Below, piece by piece: positions 1 to 8,341 of a stretch of DNA of 25,484 bases; within the stretch, counting starts at the first letter, position 1, and every line of letters begins with the position of its first letter. The translations under genes and the position numbers were made by a program. The stretch comes from Leptospiraceae bacterium (GTDB lineage: Bacteria > Spirochaetota > Leptospiria > Leptospirales > Leptospiraceae). The notes below the pieces were generated by a model, which searched no databases, was not told the DNA's origin, and was given only the letters and a program-made list of their open reading frames with translations. The stretch is from assembly GCA_027485405.1 (NCBI GenBank), contig JAIXRB010000022.1, positions 1-25,484 on the forward strand, given 5' to 3'.

Positions 1-80
1 CCTGCACTTTTAGCTTAGAATCTTTGATCAGAGATGTGATATCACATCTCTGATCAAAGATTCTAAGCTAAAAGTGCAGG
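1..80. repeat. Perfect 80-bp palindrome with 40-base arms and no loop
   Basis: Bases 1-40 are the exact reverse complement of bases 41-80, with the axis between 40 and 41. The right arm (41-80) reads in frame as part of a YajQ-family protein; the left arm does not, and it puts a TAG at 11-13 in that frame. The right arm is therefore genuine gene sequence and the left arm its fold-back copy. The simplest reading is an assembly or library artefact at a contig end. A real hairpin or inversion junction cannot be excluded from the sequence alone. Confidence 0.97.
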
Positions 81-205
81 TGCAAATCCAAGGCGAAAGC
101 GTCCGAGTCACAGGAAAGAAAAAGGATGACCTCCAGGATGTGATGAATTTGGTTCGAAAGGCAAACTTCAATTTTGACGCAAACTTCACAAATTTCAAAG
201 GGTAA
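41..205 (+). CDS. yajQ: YajQ-family (UPF0234) protein, C-terminal fragment
   Basis: Only the last 54 codons are present, ending at TAA 203-205. The visible protein contains the segment LIKDSKLKVQVQIQGE followed by SVRVTGKKKDDLQDVM, and ends in FTNFKG. This matches my recollection of the YajQ C-terminus, where IKDSKLKVQ, QIQGE, RVTGK and DDLQ are strongly conserved. YajQ is a small cytoplasmic nucleotide-binding protein, and some homologues bind cyclic di-GMP. The role here is not known. The upstream part is replaced by the inverted copy at 1-40. The frame stays open back to about base 14, but those codons are not YajQ sequence. FtsK starts 32 bases after the stop. Confidence 0.85.
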   Translation: MTSLIKDSKLKVQVQIQGESVRVTGKKKDDLQDVMNLVRKANFNFDANFTNFKG

Positions 206-237
206 TTTTTTAAGTCTTATGTCTAAAACGGGTCGAT

Positions 238-3021
238 ATGGTAGGTATGAAGAAAGAAAAGGCACCCCTACCGCCTCCTTTTTGGGCAGGTCTTAAACTT
301 CGAGACGACTTTTTACCCTATTCCCTTATTTTCTTAGGGGTATTTTTGTTTTTGTCGCTGCTTTCGTTTCGGGATGGTGACTACCAAACCAATTGGTTCG
401 GAAGAATTGGCTACGGTGCTTCTTTTGTTAGTTTCTTTTTGTTTGGAAAGGCAAGTTATGCGCTTTCTGGATTTTTCTTTTTGTTGGGTTTCTATACTCT
501 AAAAGAGAAGAAAGTAGATATCTTAGGCAAGCTTCTATTCCTTCCTGTGCTTCTGGTGGCACTCTCCGTGGCTCTCTTTATCCTCGATGGCAAGGAAGGA
601 AATTCCTTAGAAAAAGGGGGGGTGATTGGTCAATTTTTCTCTTGGGTTTTTGAATATCTGTTTGGTGAAACGGGAAGAGCTCTTTTTGTAACGTTTCTTT
701 TTTTATATGCGTCCTTAGTCCTTTTGCAGGATTCTTTTTCTTGGACAGATGCGATTCATAGAGGATTGAGCTTTCTAGGAAAAAAAGCCCATCCCTATTA
801 CAAGAAGCTATCAACTAGTTTGTCGTATGCCCCAGAGGACTTACAAAATCAGGAAATCCAAAGAAAAAGTTGGGTAGAACGAAAGACAGCTCCTGTATCA
901 GAATCTACTCCATTCCCTGAACCCCAGTTAAATATTCATCCAATGGATTCGAGATCACCTTTGTCTTTGGATGAAGAGAGCATTCTGTCTTCAAGAAAAA
1001 ACTGGACAGAGTTGCAAACTCCCATTGTAAAAAGAAGATTTAGGAATGCATCGATGTATGATGGCTTTTTTGAAGAAAAGGATCATATCTTTCGATTTCA
1101 AAAATCGCCAACTTCCTTTGTTTCTCAAGAAAAAGAGAAGTTCTCGCCAAAACGCTATTCGCATTTGCAAGTAATCGATCTTAGGAAAGAAGAAAAAGAA
1201 GAATCCTTTGTCCAGAACTATGTTTCTCAATACGAAAAAGAAATGATTTCTAAATACAAGGATTTAGAAGAAGAGCTCAACAATGAGATTAGCACCAAAC
1301 AAGCTTCCTCTGAATCAATCTGGCAAGAAATCTCTTCTGAAGATTCGGAAGGCTTCGTTGATGCAAAGGAGAACTTTGAGTCTCTGGATGAAGGGTCAAT
1401 AGAGAGTTCAGAAGTAGAAGAGCTAACAGAAGAGGAATTCGAGGAGAATGAAGAAACTCTTCTAGATTTGGAACCTGAAGCCGCAATATCGGAACTGATT
1501 CCGGAAGAGAGTGTATACGAAAAACCGATCCAAATCGCTGATTTTAAAGCCAAGCAATCCGAAAAATGGGAGCGTGAGCTCCAATCTTCTGTGCCCAAGC
1601 CCAATTTGAAAAAAGGGACTTATTATGTTTCTACAAAACTGCTAGGAGACCATAAGCGACCCGCGGCGATTGCGGCCGTATGGGAAAAAGAATCTGATTT
1701 CATGTCCCGAAGGATAGAAGAAATCATTCTTCAATTCGGGATCGAGTCCAAAGTGATTGGTAAGGAGCGAGGACCCATCATCACAAGATATGAGTTAACG
1801 ATTCCTCACGGGGTCAAACTAGGAAAAATAACTTCCTTATCTGATGAGTTAAAATTACACCTATCTGTCCTATCCATTCGGATTGTAGCGCCGATTCCAG
1901 GTAAATCATCTATTGGAATCGAAGTACCCAACAAAAATCGAGAAGATGTGTTTCTTTCTGAAATTTTAAAAGAGACCATTTTACAGAACAAAGCTAAAGA
2001 TCTTACCATTGCGATAGGAAAAGATATTTCGGGAAAGACCGTACTCATTGATTTAGCAAAACTACCACATCTCCTTGTAGCTGGAACAACTGGTTCTGGT
2101 AAATCTGTTTGTTTGAATTCAATGATCACAAGCCTAATTTGCACTCGATCACCTGAGGAAGTTAGATTTATAATGATCGATCCTAAGATGGTAGAAATGT
2201 CTTTGTACGAAGACATCCCTCATCTGCTAATGCCTGTAATTACGGATCCTAAACGAGCGACCAAAGCTCTTTCTTGGGCAATCCAAGAAATGGAAGCAAG
2301 GTATCAGATTGTTTCAAAACTAAAGAGTCGGGATTTCAAAAGCTATAACGAGAAAGTAGAAGAATACGGATACAAGAAAGGCTTTGAAAAATTTCCTTAC
2401 ATTGTGATCTTTATTGATGAGTTAGCTGATCTAATGATGGTTTCAGGAAAAGAACTGGAGGATCAGATCACCCGAATTTCTCAAAAATCAAGAGCCGTTG
2501 GAATTCATTTGGTAATGGCTACACAAAGACCTTCGGTAGATGTAATTACGGGACTAATCAAAGCTAACTGCCCTGCACGAGTCGCTTTTCATGTGGCTCA
2601 GAAAACCGACTCTAGGACAATTTTGGATACGAATGGCGCGGAGGCTCTATTAGGAAAAGGTGATTTTCTTTACCGTTCCCCAACTTCTGCGGATCTTGCA
2701 AGAATCCAAGCTCCTTATGTGGAAGAAAAAGAGATCGAAGCCATTGTTGAAGAGGCAAAGCGCCTTGGAAACCCTTCCTACGTAGAAATGACCTGGGAAA
2801 CTGAGACCGAAACGGAAGAAGATAGTGAGGTGGATGAAGAGCTTTTTGCCAAAGCATGGAATGTTGTTTTAACAGATAAAAAGGCATCCGGTAGTTACCT
2901 CCAAAGAAGGCTACGCATTGGATACAACAAAGCCGCTCTTCTTATGGAACTTATGGAAGCCAGAGGCTATGTTTCTCCCCAGATTGGGACAAAACCTAGG
3001 GAAATCTTGCGTTCAGCGTAA
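238..3021 (+). CDS. ftsK: DNA translocase FtsK/SpoIIIE family
   Basis: A 927-residue septal DNA pump that moves chromosome DNA to the daughter cells and acts on dif/XerCD in other bacteria. The N-terminus (about residues 24-165) has four or five hydrophobic membrane spans. Residues about 170-460 form a charged linker, very rich in Glu and Ser between about 340 and 440. The motor follows, with Walker A GTTGSGKS at 616-623 and Walker B IVIFID then ELAD at 722-731. The end (about 865-925) looks like the winged-helix gamma domain, with LQRRLRIGYNKAALLMELME. The start is the ATG at 238; the ATG at 247 is an equally possible start, as neither has a strong Shine-Dalgarno. It heads a plus-strand run that continues to ribE with short gaps. 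Confidence 0.96.
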   Translation: MVGMKKEKAPLPPPFWAGLKLRDDFLPYSLIFLGVFLFLSLLSFRDGDYQTNWFGRIGYGASFVSFFLFGKASYALSGFFFLLGFYTLKEKKVDILGKLLFLPVLLVALSVALFILDGKEGNSLEKGGVIGQFFSWVFEYLFGETGRALFVTFLFLYASLVLLQDSFSWTDAIHRGLSFLGKKAHPYYKKLSTSLSYAPEDLQNQEIQRKSWVERKTAPVSESTPFPEPQLNIHPMDSRSPLSLDEESILSSRKNWTELQTPIVKRRFRNASMYDGFFEEKDHIFRFQKSPTSFVSQEKEKFSPKRYSHLQVIDLRKEEKEESFVQNYVSQYEKEMISKYKDLEEELNNEISTKQASSESIWQEISSEDSEGFVDAKENFESLDEGSIESSEVEELTEEEFEENEETLLDLEPEAAISELIPEESVYEKPIQIADFKAKQSEKWERELQSSVPKPNLKKGTYYVSTKLLGDHKRPAAIAAVWEKESDFMSRRIEEIILQFGIESKVIGKERGPIITRYELTIPHGVKLGKITSLSDELKLHLSVLSIRIVAPIPGKSSIGIEVPNKNREDVFLSEILKETILQNKAKDLTIAIGKDISGKTVLIDLAKLPHLLVAGTTGSGKSVCLNSMITSLICTRSPEEVRFIMIDPKMVEMSLYEDIPHLLMPVITDPKRATKALSWAIQEMEARYQIVSKLKSRDFKSYNEKVEEYGYKKGFEKFPYIVIFIDELADLMMVSGKELEDQITRISQKSRAVGIHLVMATQRPSVDVITGLIKANCPARVAFHVAQKTDSRTILDTNGAEALLGKGDFLYRSPTSADLARIQAPYVEEKEIEAIVEEAKRLGNPSYVEMTWETETETEEDSEVDEELFAKAWNVVLTDKKASGSYLQRRLRIGYNKAALLMELMEARGYVSPQIGTKPREILRSA

Positions 3022-3071
3022 ATCATGGACAAGGGAAAGACTGATCGGAAAATGGGGAAATAAGACATAGT

Positions 3072-3791
3072 ATGGCACAGATTCTCCTCCTTATTGTACT
3101 TGGGGCCACCTTTCTTTTACCTAGGGCAAGTTTTGCCCAGACGAATGCCCCTCATAATTGGCATTCTCCCTCTGAGGTCGTAAAAAAAATAAAAAAGAAA
3201 TTTGAGGCAGTGCAAACCTATGGTGCTGACTTTACGATCAAAACAGTAGAAAACAAAAAAGAAAAAACCATGAAGGGGCATTGTCTCTACAAACGCCCTG
3301 GAAAAATACGATACAATTTTTCAGACCCAGAAGGGGATGAAATTGTTTCGGATGGAAAAACATTGTATATTTATATCAAAAAGTTAAATGCTGTCGGCAA
3401 ACAGGATTTAAACATTGATAAGAAAAACTCTTCAGGCCCAATATTTACAGCAAACAGCCCAGATGGTTTGAATCGGCTTTTTAAGAAATACCACTACAAA
3501 TTTGATATCATCGAACAACCGCGCATCGTATTTGAAAAAGATGATACTAAGTATTTTGTTTTAGACCTCGACCAAAGAGAAAGGATCGGGGGCTTTGAAA
3601 AGATGAAACTTTATGTCGATTCTGAATCATATATTATTAAAAGGGCAATTGCTATGGATGGAAGAGGGAAAGAGACCACCATTTCATTTTCAAGTATCAA
3701 CTTTGAAGAAGAAATTGAAGACGGGATCTTTAATTTTCACATAAGTGGCAATGCAAAAATCGTTAACAATCCTTTGGTTTCAGAAAACTAA
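3072..3791 (+). CDS. lolA: LolA-like outer-membrane lipoprotein carrier
   Basis: A 239-residue protein with a clear N-terminal signal peptide (hydrophobic residues 3-16, probable cleavage after ASFA, about residue 22) and no lipobox cysteine, so it should be soluble in the periplasm. The mature part has features of the LolA family: an early amphipathic segment followed by F.AVQTYGADFT, then KGHCLYKRPGKIRYNFSDP, and a later VLDLDQRE..GGFEKMKLYVD segment. LolA carries lipoproteins from the inner to the outer membrane. That suits a spirochaete with many surface lipoproteins, although no lolCDE or lolB gene is in view. LolA next to FtsK is also seen in proteobacteria. The family call rests on pattern recognition; a more distant LolA/LolB-fold protein is the alternative. 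Confidence 0.8.
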   Translation: MAQILLLIVLGATFLLPRASFAQTNAPHNWHSPSEVVKKIKKKFEAVQTYGADFTIKTVENKKEKTMKGHCLYKRPGKIRYNFSDPEGDEIVSDGKTLYIYIKKLNAVGKQDLNIDKKNSSGPIFTANSPDGLNRLFKKYHYKFDIIEQPRIVFEKDDTKYFVLDLDQRERIGGFEKMKLYVDSESYIIKRAIAMDGRGKETTISFSSINFEEEIEDGIFNFHISGNAKIVNNPLVSEN

Positions 3792-3798
3792 ATCCAGT

Positions 3799-3803
3799 GA
3801 GGA
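3799..3803 (+). promoter_or_regulatory. Shine-Dalgarno deciding the rodZ-like start
   Basis: GAGGA here is followed by an 8-base spacer and then TTG at 3812. This favours the TTG over the in-frame GTG at 3797, which overlaps the Shine-Dalgarno and has none of its own. Confidence 0.65.
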
Positions 3804-3811
3804 ACTCTCTC

Positions 3812-4900
3812 TTGAATACAAAACGAGTCGGACAAATTTTAAAAGAAGCACGGGAAGAACGTAAATTAACCGTTAAAGATGTTTCGAAAGAAACAAACAT
3901 TGCTACCAAGTATATAATAGCTTTAGAGACCGAAGACTATTCCCAGTTTCCAGCTGAGACCTTTGCCCTTGGTTTTCTCAAGAATTATGCCAGTTATTTA
4001 AAGTTGGATACCGGGCTTTTGCTAAATCTCTATCGGGGTGAACAAATCGAAGAATCGCAAGCCCCATTAGAAGAATTGACCAGGCCAACTTCTTCCAGTC
4101 TTTCCTTAGATCGAAACAAGATTTTGATTTTCCTTTCTTTCTTGATGATCGCTGTTTCAGCATACGTGATTTATATTAGCTTCCAAGAGTCGAATGAGAT
4201 CGTTTCGGAGGAAGATGCTACAGAGTCAATTAGCCCTGTATCGGAATCCGAAATTCCTTCCGGCATAGTCTTTTCTTCAAAAAGTGTCCCAGAAAACGCG
4301 AGTATCCCTTTCATTTTGACAGGTGACGGGGGCGTTACATTTAGCGTTAACAACCAGCAATGTAAAATTTTTATCAAAGGTGTGGAGAACGGAAAAGCAA
4401 ACCTTGGTTTCAACATCTTCCCTGAGAAAAATGTGTATTTCTTCCAGGCGGGAGAGGGTGATGAAACTCTTTTGAGCTATCGCATTTCCGAGCTTTCAAA
4501 TCTCCGCAGAGATGTAAAAATTGTTACCCAAGCTGTCACAGAAAAATCTGCAAAAATCCTAGTTAGCCTAAAGGAAGAAAGGGAAGGGGTCGCCATCAAG
4601 CCTGTAGGCGATGTTCCTATCCAAGTTACTTTGTTTTTCAACAAACCATCCTATGTTGAGTTCGTTATTGATGGCCAAAGAGGGGAAAGTGGGTTGGTAC
4701 AAAGTGGCGAAATTAAAAACCTAGAAGCAAGAGATCGACTAGAGATAAAAGTAGGCGATGGTTCTGCCGTTGAAATGATCCAAAACGGCAAAGATAGAGT
4801 TGTATTGGGAAAGCCTGGAAAGCTGATTAAAAAGATCTTTGTTCGAACTCAAAATCCTTACGATTCTACTCAATCGATTATCAAAGAGCTTGGTGAGTAA
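3812..4900 (+). CDS. RodZ-like membrane protein with cytoplasmic helix-turn-helix
   Basis: A 362-residue protein from a TTG start supported by GAGGA at 3799-3803. Residues about 3-70 form a Cro/CI-type helix-turn-helix of the RodZ N-terminal type (RVGQILKEAREERKLT, then SKETNIATKYIIALE and FALGFLKNYA). One membrane span lies at about 103-124. The extracytoplasmic part includes a C-terminal beta domain (about 265-360) resembling the RodZ DUF4115 domain, with PSYVEFVIDGQRGESG and a closing LGKPGKLIKKIFVRT segment. RodZ links MreB to the wall-synthesis machinery and controls cell shape. About 110 residues between the span and that domain look like an extra beta-rich segment. It sits between the lolA-like gene (20-base gap) and rimO, whose start directly abuts the stop. 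Confidence 0.78.
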   Translation: MNTKRVGQILKEAREERKLTVKDVSKETNIATKYIIALETEDYSQFPAETFALGFLKNYASYLKLDTGLLLNLYRGEQIEESQAPLEELTRPTSSSLSLDRNKILIFLSFLMIAVSAYVIYISFQESNEIVSEEDATESISPVSESEIPSGIVFSSKSVPENASIPFILTGDGGVTFSVNNQQCKIFIKGVENGKANLGFNIFPEKNVYFFQAGEGDETLLSYRISELSNLRRDVKIVTQAVTEKSAKILVSLKEEREGVAIKPVGDVPIQVTLFFNKPSYVEFVIDGQRGESGLVQSGEIKNLEARDRLEIKVGDGSAVEMIQNGKDRVVLGKPGKLIKKIFVRTQNPYDSTQSIIKELGE

Positions 4901-6241
4901 TTGGAATCTCGAGTAGGAGAATCTACTCCTAAGTCTTTCTATATAACCACCCTCGGCTGTCCTAAAAATACAGCCGATTCCATGTCCATGCATCATTCCC
5001 TTTTAAAAGAAGGGCTACTTCCAGCGGCAAGCCCAGATGCGTCTGATTTTCATTTGATCAATACCTGTACTTTTATCCAAGAAGCAACGAAAGAGACCAT
5101 CCAAGTGATTATGGACTCTGTGGAAGTGAAAAAAAAAACTAACCAAAAGTTGGTCGTCGTTGGTTGCTTTGCTGAAAGAGCAGGTAAGGAAATCTCAGAA
5201 GATATTCCAGAAGTGGATCTACATTTTGGAACTGGAAAATACAGCGAAGCAGGTAGCCTTCTTCGAAAAGCATTTCCATTAGACTTTAAAGAATTACAAG
5301 AGTTTAATGAGAGTCTCCTGGAGAGACTTATCGAGTCCAGAGGGATTGAAAATTACTCCAAGCCGTATGCTTTTGTTAAAATTTCAGATGGATGCAATCG
5401 AGGTTGTGCCTTCTGCATCATTCCTAATCTTCGTGGCTCCTACCGAGATAGTCCAAAAGACCAGGTCTTAGAAGACACAAAGCGGGCAATTCGAGCAGGA
5501 GCAAAAGAGATCTGCTTGGTTTCGCAAGACACAGTTTACTATGGAAAAGACTCCAATCGACTGATAGACCTGATTGAAACCATAGCTGAACTTCCTGAAT
5601 TGCCTCTGCTTAGGTTGTTGTATTTGTATCCTGACAAAAGGACAGAAAAACTCTTAGATCTTTATCAAAGATTTCCAAAAATCGCACCTTACTTAGAATC
5701 CCCATTGCAACATATCTCTGAGAAGGTTCTACGAAGCATGAATCGAAGTGGGAGCTATAGTTTTTTTAAAGACCTTTTCTCCAAAGCAAGAGAACTAAAG
5801 CCAAACTTAGAAATACGAACATCCTTTATTCTGGGATTTCCAGGAGAAACCATGGACGACGTAGAAGAAATCTTACGTTTTATCCAAGATGTGAAACCTG
5901 AAAAGGTAAACTTGTTTCCGTATTCTCCGCAAGATGGGACTAAGGGTTTTGAATTGCCTGGGAAACCAAAAGACAAAGAGATTGCAAGGCGGGTCAACTT
6001 AGTCCGAGATACTTACTTAGAAACTCTAAAAGATATCCACCAAAGTCGAATTGGAAAAATCTATGATGCAGTTGTAGATGAAATTACAGAAGACGGAGCA
6101 GTCGTGAGGCGATTTCAAGATGCTCCTGAGATTGACGAAGTAGTTTTTACTGAAGCAAAGGGTTTAAAAGTGGGTGATTTCGGAAAAGTAAAGATTGATT
6201 CTTTTTTCGAGCTAGATATGGCTGGAACCTGGGTCACTTAA
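4901..6241 (+). CDS. rimO: Ribosomal protein S12 methylthiotransferase RimO
   Basis: A 446-residue radical-SAM enzyme that adds a methylthio group to an aspartate of ribosomal protein S12. The N-terminal cluster domain has TTLGCPKN with Cys20, plus Cys56 and Cys89, which bind the auxiliary 4Fe-4S cluster. The radical-SAM CX3CX2C is Cys165, Cys169 and Cys172 within SDGCNRGCAFCIIP. A TRAM domain follows at about 375-446. SFYITTLGCPKN and the LESPLQH segment fit RimO better than its tRNA-modifying relative MiaB. The start must lie upstream of the first cysteine. The TTG at 4901, directly after the previous stop, is the only good choice, with GGTGAG just upstream. The stop overlaps the pgsA start by one base, which suggests coupled translation. 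Confidence 0.92.
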   Translation: MESRVGESTPKSFYITTLGCPKNTADSMSMHHSLLKEGLLPAASPDASDFHLINTCTFIQEATKETIQVIMDSVEVKKKTNQKLVVVGCFAERAGKEISEDIPEVDLHFGTGKYSEAGSLLRKAFPLDFKELQEFNESLLERLIESRGIENYSKPYAFVKISDGCNRGCAFCIIPNLRGSYRDSPKDQVLEDTKRAIRAGAKEICLVSQDTVYYGKDSNRLIDLIETIAELPELPLLRLLYLYPDKRTEKLLDLYQRFPKIAPYLESPLQHISEKVLRSMNRSGSYSFFKDLFSKARELKPNLEIRTSFILGFPGETMDDVEEILRFIQDVKPEKVNLFPYSPQDGTKGFELPGKPKDKEIARRVNLVRDTYLETLKDIHQSRIGKIYDAVVDEITEDGAVVRRFQDAPEIDEVVFTEAKGLKVGDFGKVKIDSFFELDMAGTWVT

Positions 6242-6990
6242 TGGAAGATTGGAAACGCATTGCAAACTTTCCAAATTTTTTAACTACTCTTAGAGTCATT
6301 GCTCTCCCCTTTTTTATTTTTTTTTTTTTTCAAAAAGAATTAGAATACCAAATCTTTGCTTTTGCGCTGTTTGCCTTGGCATCTATCACGGACTTGGTGG
6401 ATGGTTACCTAGCTCGAAAATGGAACCAAGAAACCGAATTTGGAAAATTCTTAGACCCGCTCGCCGACAAATTTTTAGTCATTGGTTGTTTTGTGACTTT
6501 TCTTTTCATTCACGAGCCCATAGAACTTTGGATGGTAGTTTTAATCATTTTGCGAGATATGATGATTACTTTTCTCAGATTCATAGCCATCAGGTCCAAT
6601 GCATCACTAAAGACTACGATGATGGGAAAGATCAAAACAGCTTTTCAAATGGGTGCGATTCTTATCATTTTGCTGATGTTTACTTTGATATCGGGCAAAC
6701 GGAGAGCATTGATAAATGAAGGCTACGCACTTGGAAAAATGGAAGGACTTGCAACTTACGAAATTGCCTATGCTAATTTTCTGGGATTCTCAGAGCTTTG
6801 GCAATCTTCAGATAAACTTACCTCTAAAGAAATAGCAAACAGTTTAGCATCCTTTGTTCCTTACTATGGAATGGTGTTCACAACTTTCATTACGGTAATT
6901 TCTGGACTTAGATATCTTTTCACAAACTATTCTCTTCTTAAATTCTCAAATTTAAAACGGATATTCTATGATAAGGCCCCTCCTCGATAA
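6241..6990 (+). CDS. pgsA: CDP-alcohol phosphatidyltransferase, probable PgsA
   Basis: A membrane enzyme of the CDP-alcohol phosphatidyltransferase family, most likely making phosphatidylglycerophosphate from CDP-diacylglycerol and glycerol 3-phosphate. The full active-site motif is present: Asp51, Asp54-Gly55, Ala58-Arg59, Gly68, Asp72, Asp76. At 249 residues it is longer than the usual 180-200. The extra length is a mostly polar segment (about 158-215) between the last two membrane spans. The ATG at 6241 shares its A with the rimO stop. A run of 14 T lies in the codons of residues 26-30. The trpD start lies inside the 3' end. A different CDP-alcohol transferase is possible, but the neighbours and the N-terminal NFPNFLTTLRVIALP favour PgsA. 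Confidence 0.87.
   Translation: MEDWKRIANFPNFLTTLRVIALPFFIFFFFQKELEYQIFAFALFALASITDLVDGYLARKWNQETEFGKFLDPLADKFLVIGCFVTFLFIHEPIELWMVVLIILRDMMITFLRFIAIRSNASLKTTMMGKIKTAFQMGAILIILLMFTLISGKRRALINEGYALGKMEGLATYEIAYANFLGFSELWQSSDKLTSKEIANSLASFVPYYGMVFTTFITVISGLRYLFTNYSLLKFSNLKRIFYDKAPPR
6317..6330 (+). repeat. Homopolymer run of 14 T inside pgsA
   Basis: Fourteen consecutive T follow a single A at 6316, itself preceded by six T (6310-6315). In frame they encode the end of an Ile codon and four Phe codons inside the first membrane span. A gain or loss of one or two T would shift the frame and abolish the enzyme, so this is a plausible slippage or sequencing-error site. Confidence 0.95.
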
Positions 6991-7975
6991 AGTCATTCAA
7001 AAACAAAACCTAACAAGTTCTGAGGCTGAAACTGCCTTTGGTCAAATTATGAAAGGTGAAGTCAGCGAGATTTTGCTTTCTTCCTTTCTTACAGCTTTGA
7101 AGGCGAAAGGCGAGGCAATTGAAGAAGTATTGGGAGCTGTAATCGCTATGCGGGAGGCAAGTGTTAAGCCATCTGCTCCCATCAGTTTTCCATTTTTGGA
7201 TACTTGTGGAACCGGAGGTGATGGACTGGGAAGCTTTAATGTTTCTACTTTGTCGGCATTTACATTGGCTTCACTAGGAGTGTCCATCGCAAAACATGGA
7301 AACCGCTCTGTTTCTTCTCTATCTGGTTCTTCCGATATCTTGGAGAGCTTGGGTTACAATTGGAAAAAAGACTCAGCCGAATTGGTCGAGGATTTAAAAA
7401 CTAAAAGATTTGTGTTTTTGTTTGCTCCGGAATGGCACCCTGCAATGCGTTTTGCGGGACCAGTTAGAAAAGAACTGGGCTTTCGCACAATTTTCAATGT
7501 TTTGGGCCCTTTGGCGAATCCCTTTCGACCTAAGTTCCAGGTTTTAGGGGTCTATTCCCGAGCCTTGGTCCCTTTGGTTGCGGAGGTTTTGGTTCGGTTG
7601 GGTGTGGAGCGAGCGGTGGTCTGTCACTCGGAAGATGGTATGGACGAGTTTTCGATTTTTGCCAAAACGTTTTACATCTCCGTGGAAGGCGGAAAGTGCC
7701 AGGAGTCTACATTTGACCCAAAAACTCTAGGTCTTCCTTCTCCTGACCCAAGCCAAGTATTTACTGAATCAAAAGAGGCATCCCAATCTCTGTTTCGCAG
7801 GGTTCTAGCTGGAGAGCCAGGTTCCGGCACAGATTTAGTCGCTTTGAACGCTGGAGCTGGGCTTTGGGTTATGGGCAAAACGGAAACGATACCCAAGGGC
7901 TTTCAAATGGCGAAAGAGGCCCTGTTGAGTAAAAAAGTCAGCCAATTCACAAGGGAAACATTGAATTTAACCTGA
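6968..7975 (+). CDS. trpD: Anthranilate phosphoribosyltransferase TrpD
   Basis: A 335-residue cytoplasmic enzyme that joins anthranilate to phosphoribosyl pyrophosphate, the second step of tryptophan synthesis. The diagnostic motifs are DTCGTGGDG (GTGGD at 81-85, binding pyrophosphate), KHGNRSVSS at 109-117, the FNVLGPLANP segment, and EDGMDEFS near residue 224. The length is normal for the family. The ATG at 6968 overlaps the end of pgsA by 23 bases, so translation is probably coupled. No other trp gene is in the window, so trpD is separated from its pathway partners and travels with envelope genes. Confidence 0.95.
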   Translation: MIRPLLDKVIQKQNLTSSEAETAFGQIMKGEVSEILLSSFLTALKAKGEAIEEVLGAVIAMREASVKPSAPISFPFLDTCGTGGDGLGSFNVSTLSAFTLASLGVSIAKHGNRSVSSLSGSSDILESLGYNWKKDSAELVEDLKTKRFVFLFAPEWHPAMRFAGPVRKELGFRTIFNVLGPLANPFRPKFQVLGVYSRALVPLVAEVLVRLGVERAVVCHSEDGMDEFSIFAKTFYISVEGGKCQESTFDPKTLGLPSPDPSQVFTESKEASQSLFRRVLAGEPGSGTDLVALNAGAGLWVMGKTETIPKGFQMAKEALLSKKVSQFTRETLNLT

Positions 7976-8002
7976 CCTTGTGAAAACTTGGTATTAATAC
8001 TT

Positions 8003-8341
8003 ATGAATCCTATGCTAGCGCTTGCCGACTTCGGATTTTCACTCATCCTTGCCCAAGAGGCAGGCGGAGATGGACTTCGAAGCAACCTCCAATCCCTGAT
8101 GATCATTCCTATTATGCTCATCGCTATGTATTTTTTAGTCATTCGTCCCAATCGAAATGAAGAAAAAAAGAGAAAAGAAATGATCACCGCCTTAAAAAAA
8201 GGAGACGGTGTAGTCACCTCAAGTGGATTACATGGCAAAGTGGTCGAATTCAAAGACAATAACGAAACAGTTGTTCTAAACATTGGAAATGAGACCAATG
8301 TGACTTTTGAAACAAGTGCGATTTTAAGAAAGAAACCGTAG
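8003..8341 (+). CDS. yajC: Sec translocon accessory subunit YajC
   Basis: A 112-residue single-span membrane protein from the ATG at 8003. The frame extends to a TTG at 7988, and an ATG at 8012 is also possible; no clear Shine-Dalgarno separates them. The span MIIPIMLIAMYFLVIRPNR followed by a Lys/Glu-rich cytoplasmic stretch and KKGDGVVTSSGLHGKVVEF is the classic YajC layout. YajC associates with SecDF and SecYEG. The small upstream hydrophobic segment (ALADFGFSLILAQEAG) is typical too. It lies two genes before secD, and the next gene starts at the base after its TAG. Confidence 0.92.
   Translation: MNPMLALADFGFSLILAQEAGGDGLRSNLQSLMIIPIMLIAMYFLVIRPNRNEEKKRKEMITALKKGDGVVTSSGLHGKVVEFKDNNETVVLNIGNETNVTFETSAILRKKP

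Noticed and set aside
1..80. Hairpin telomere like those of Borrelia linear replicons
   Set aside because: The palindrome axis lies inside a conserved yajQ coding frame, and Leptospiraceae chromosomes are circular as far as known. A contig-end artefact is simpler.
1227..1604. Serine-rich open frame on the minus strand inside ftsK
   Set aside because: It is the complement of the Glu/Ser-rich FtsK linker and has no features of a real gene.
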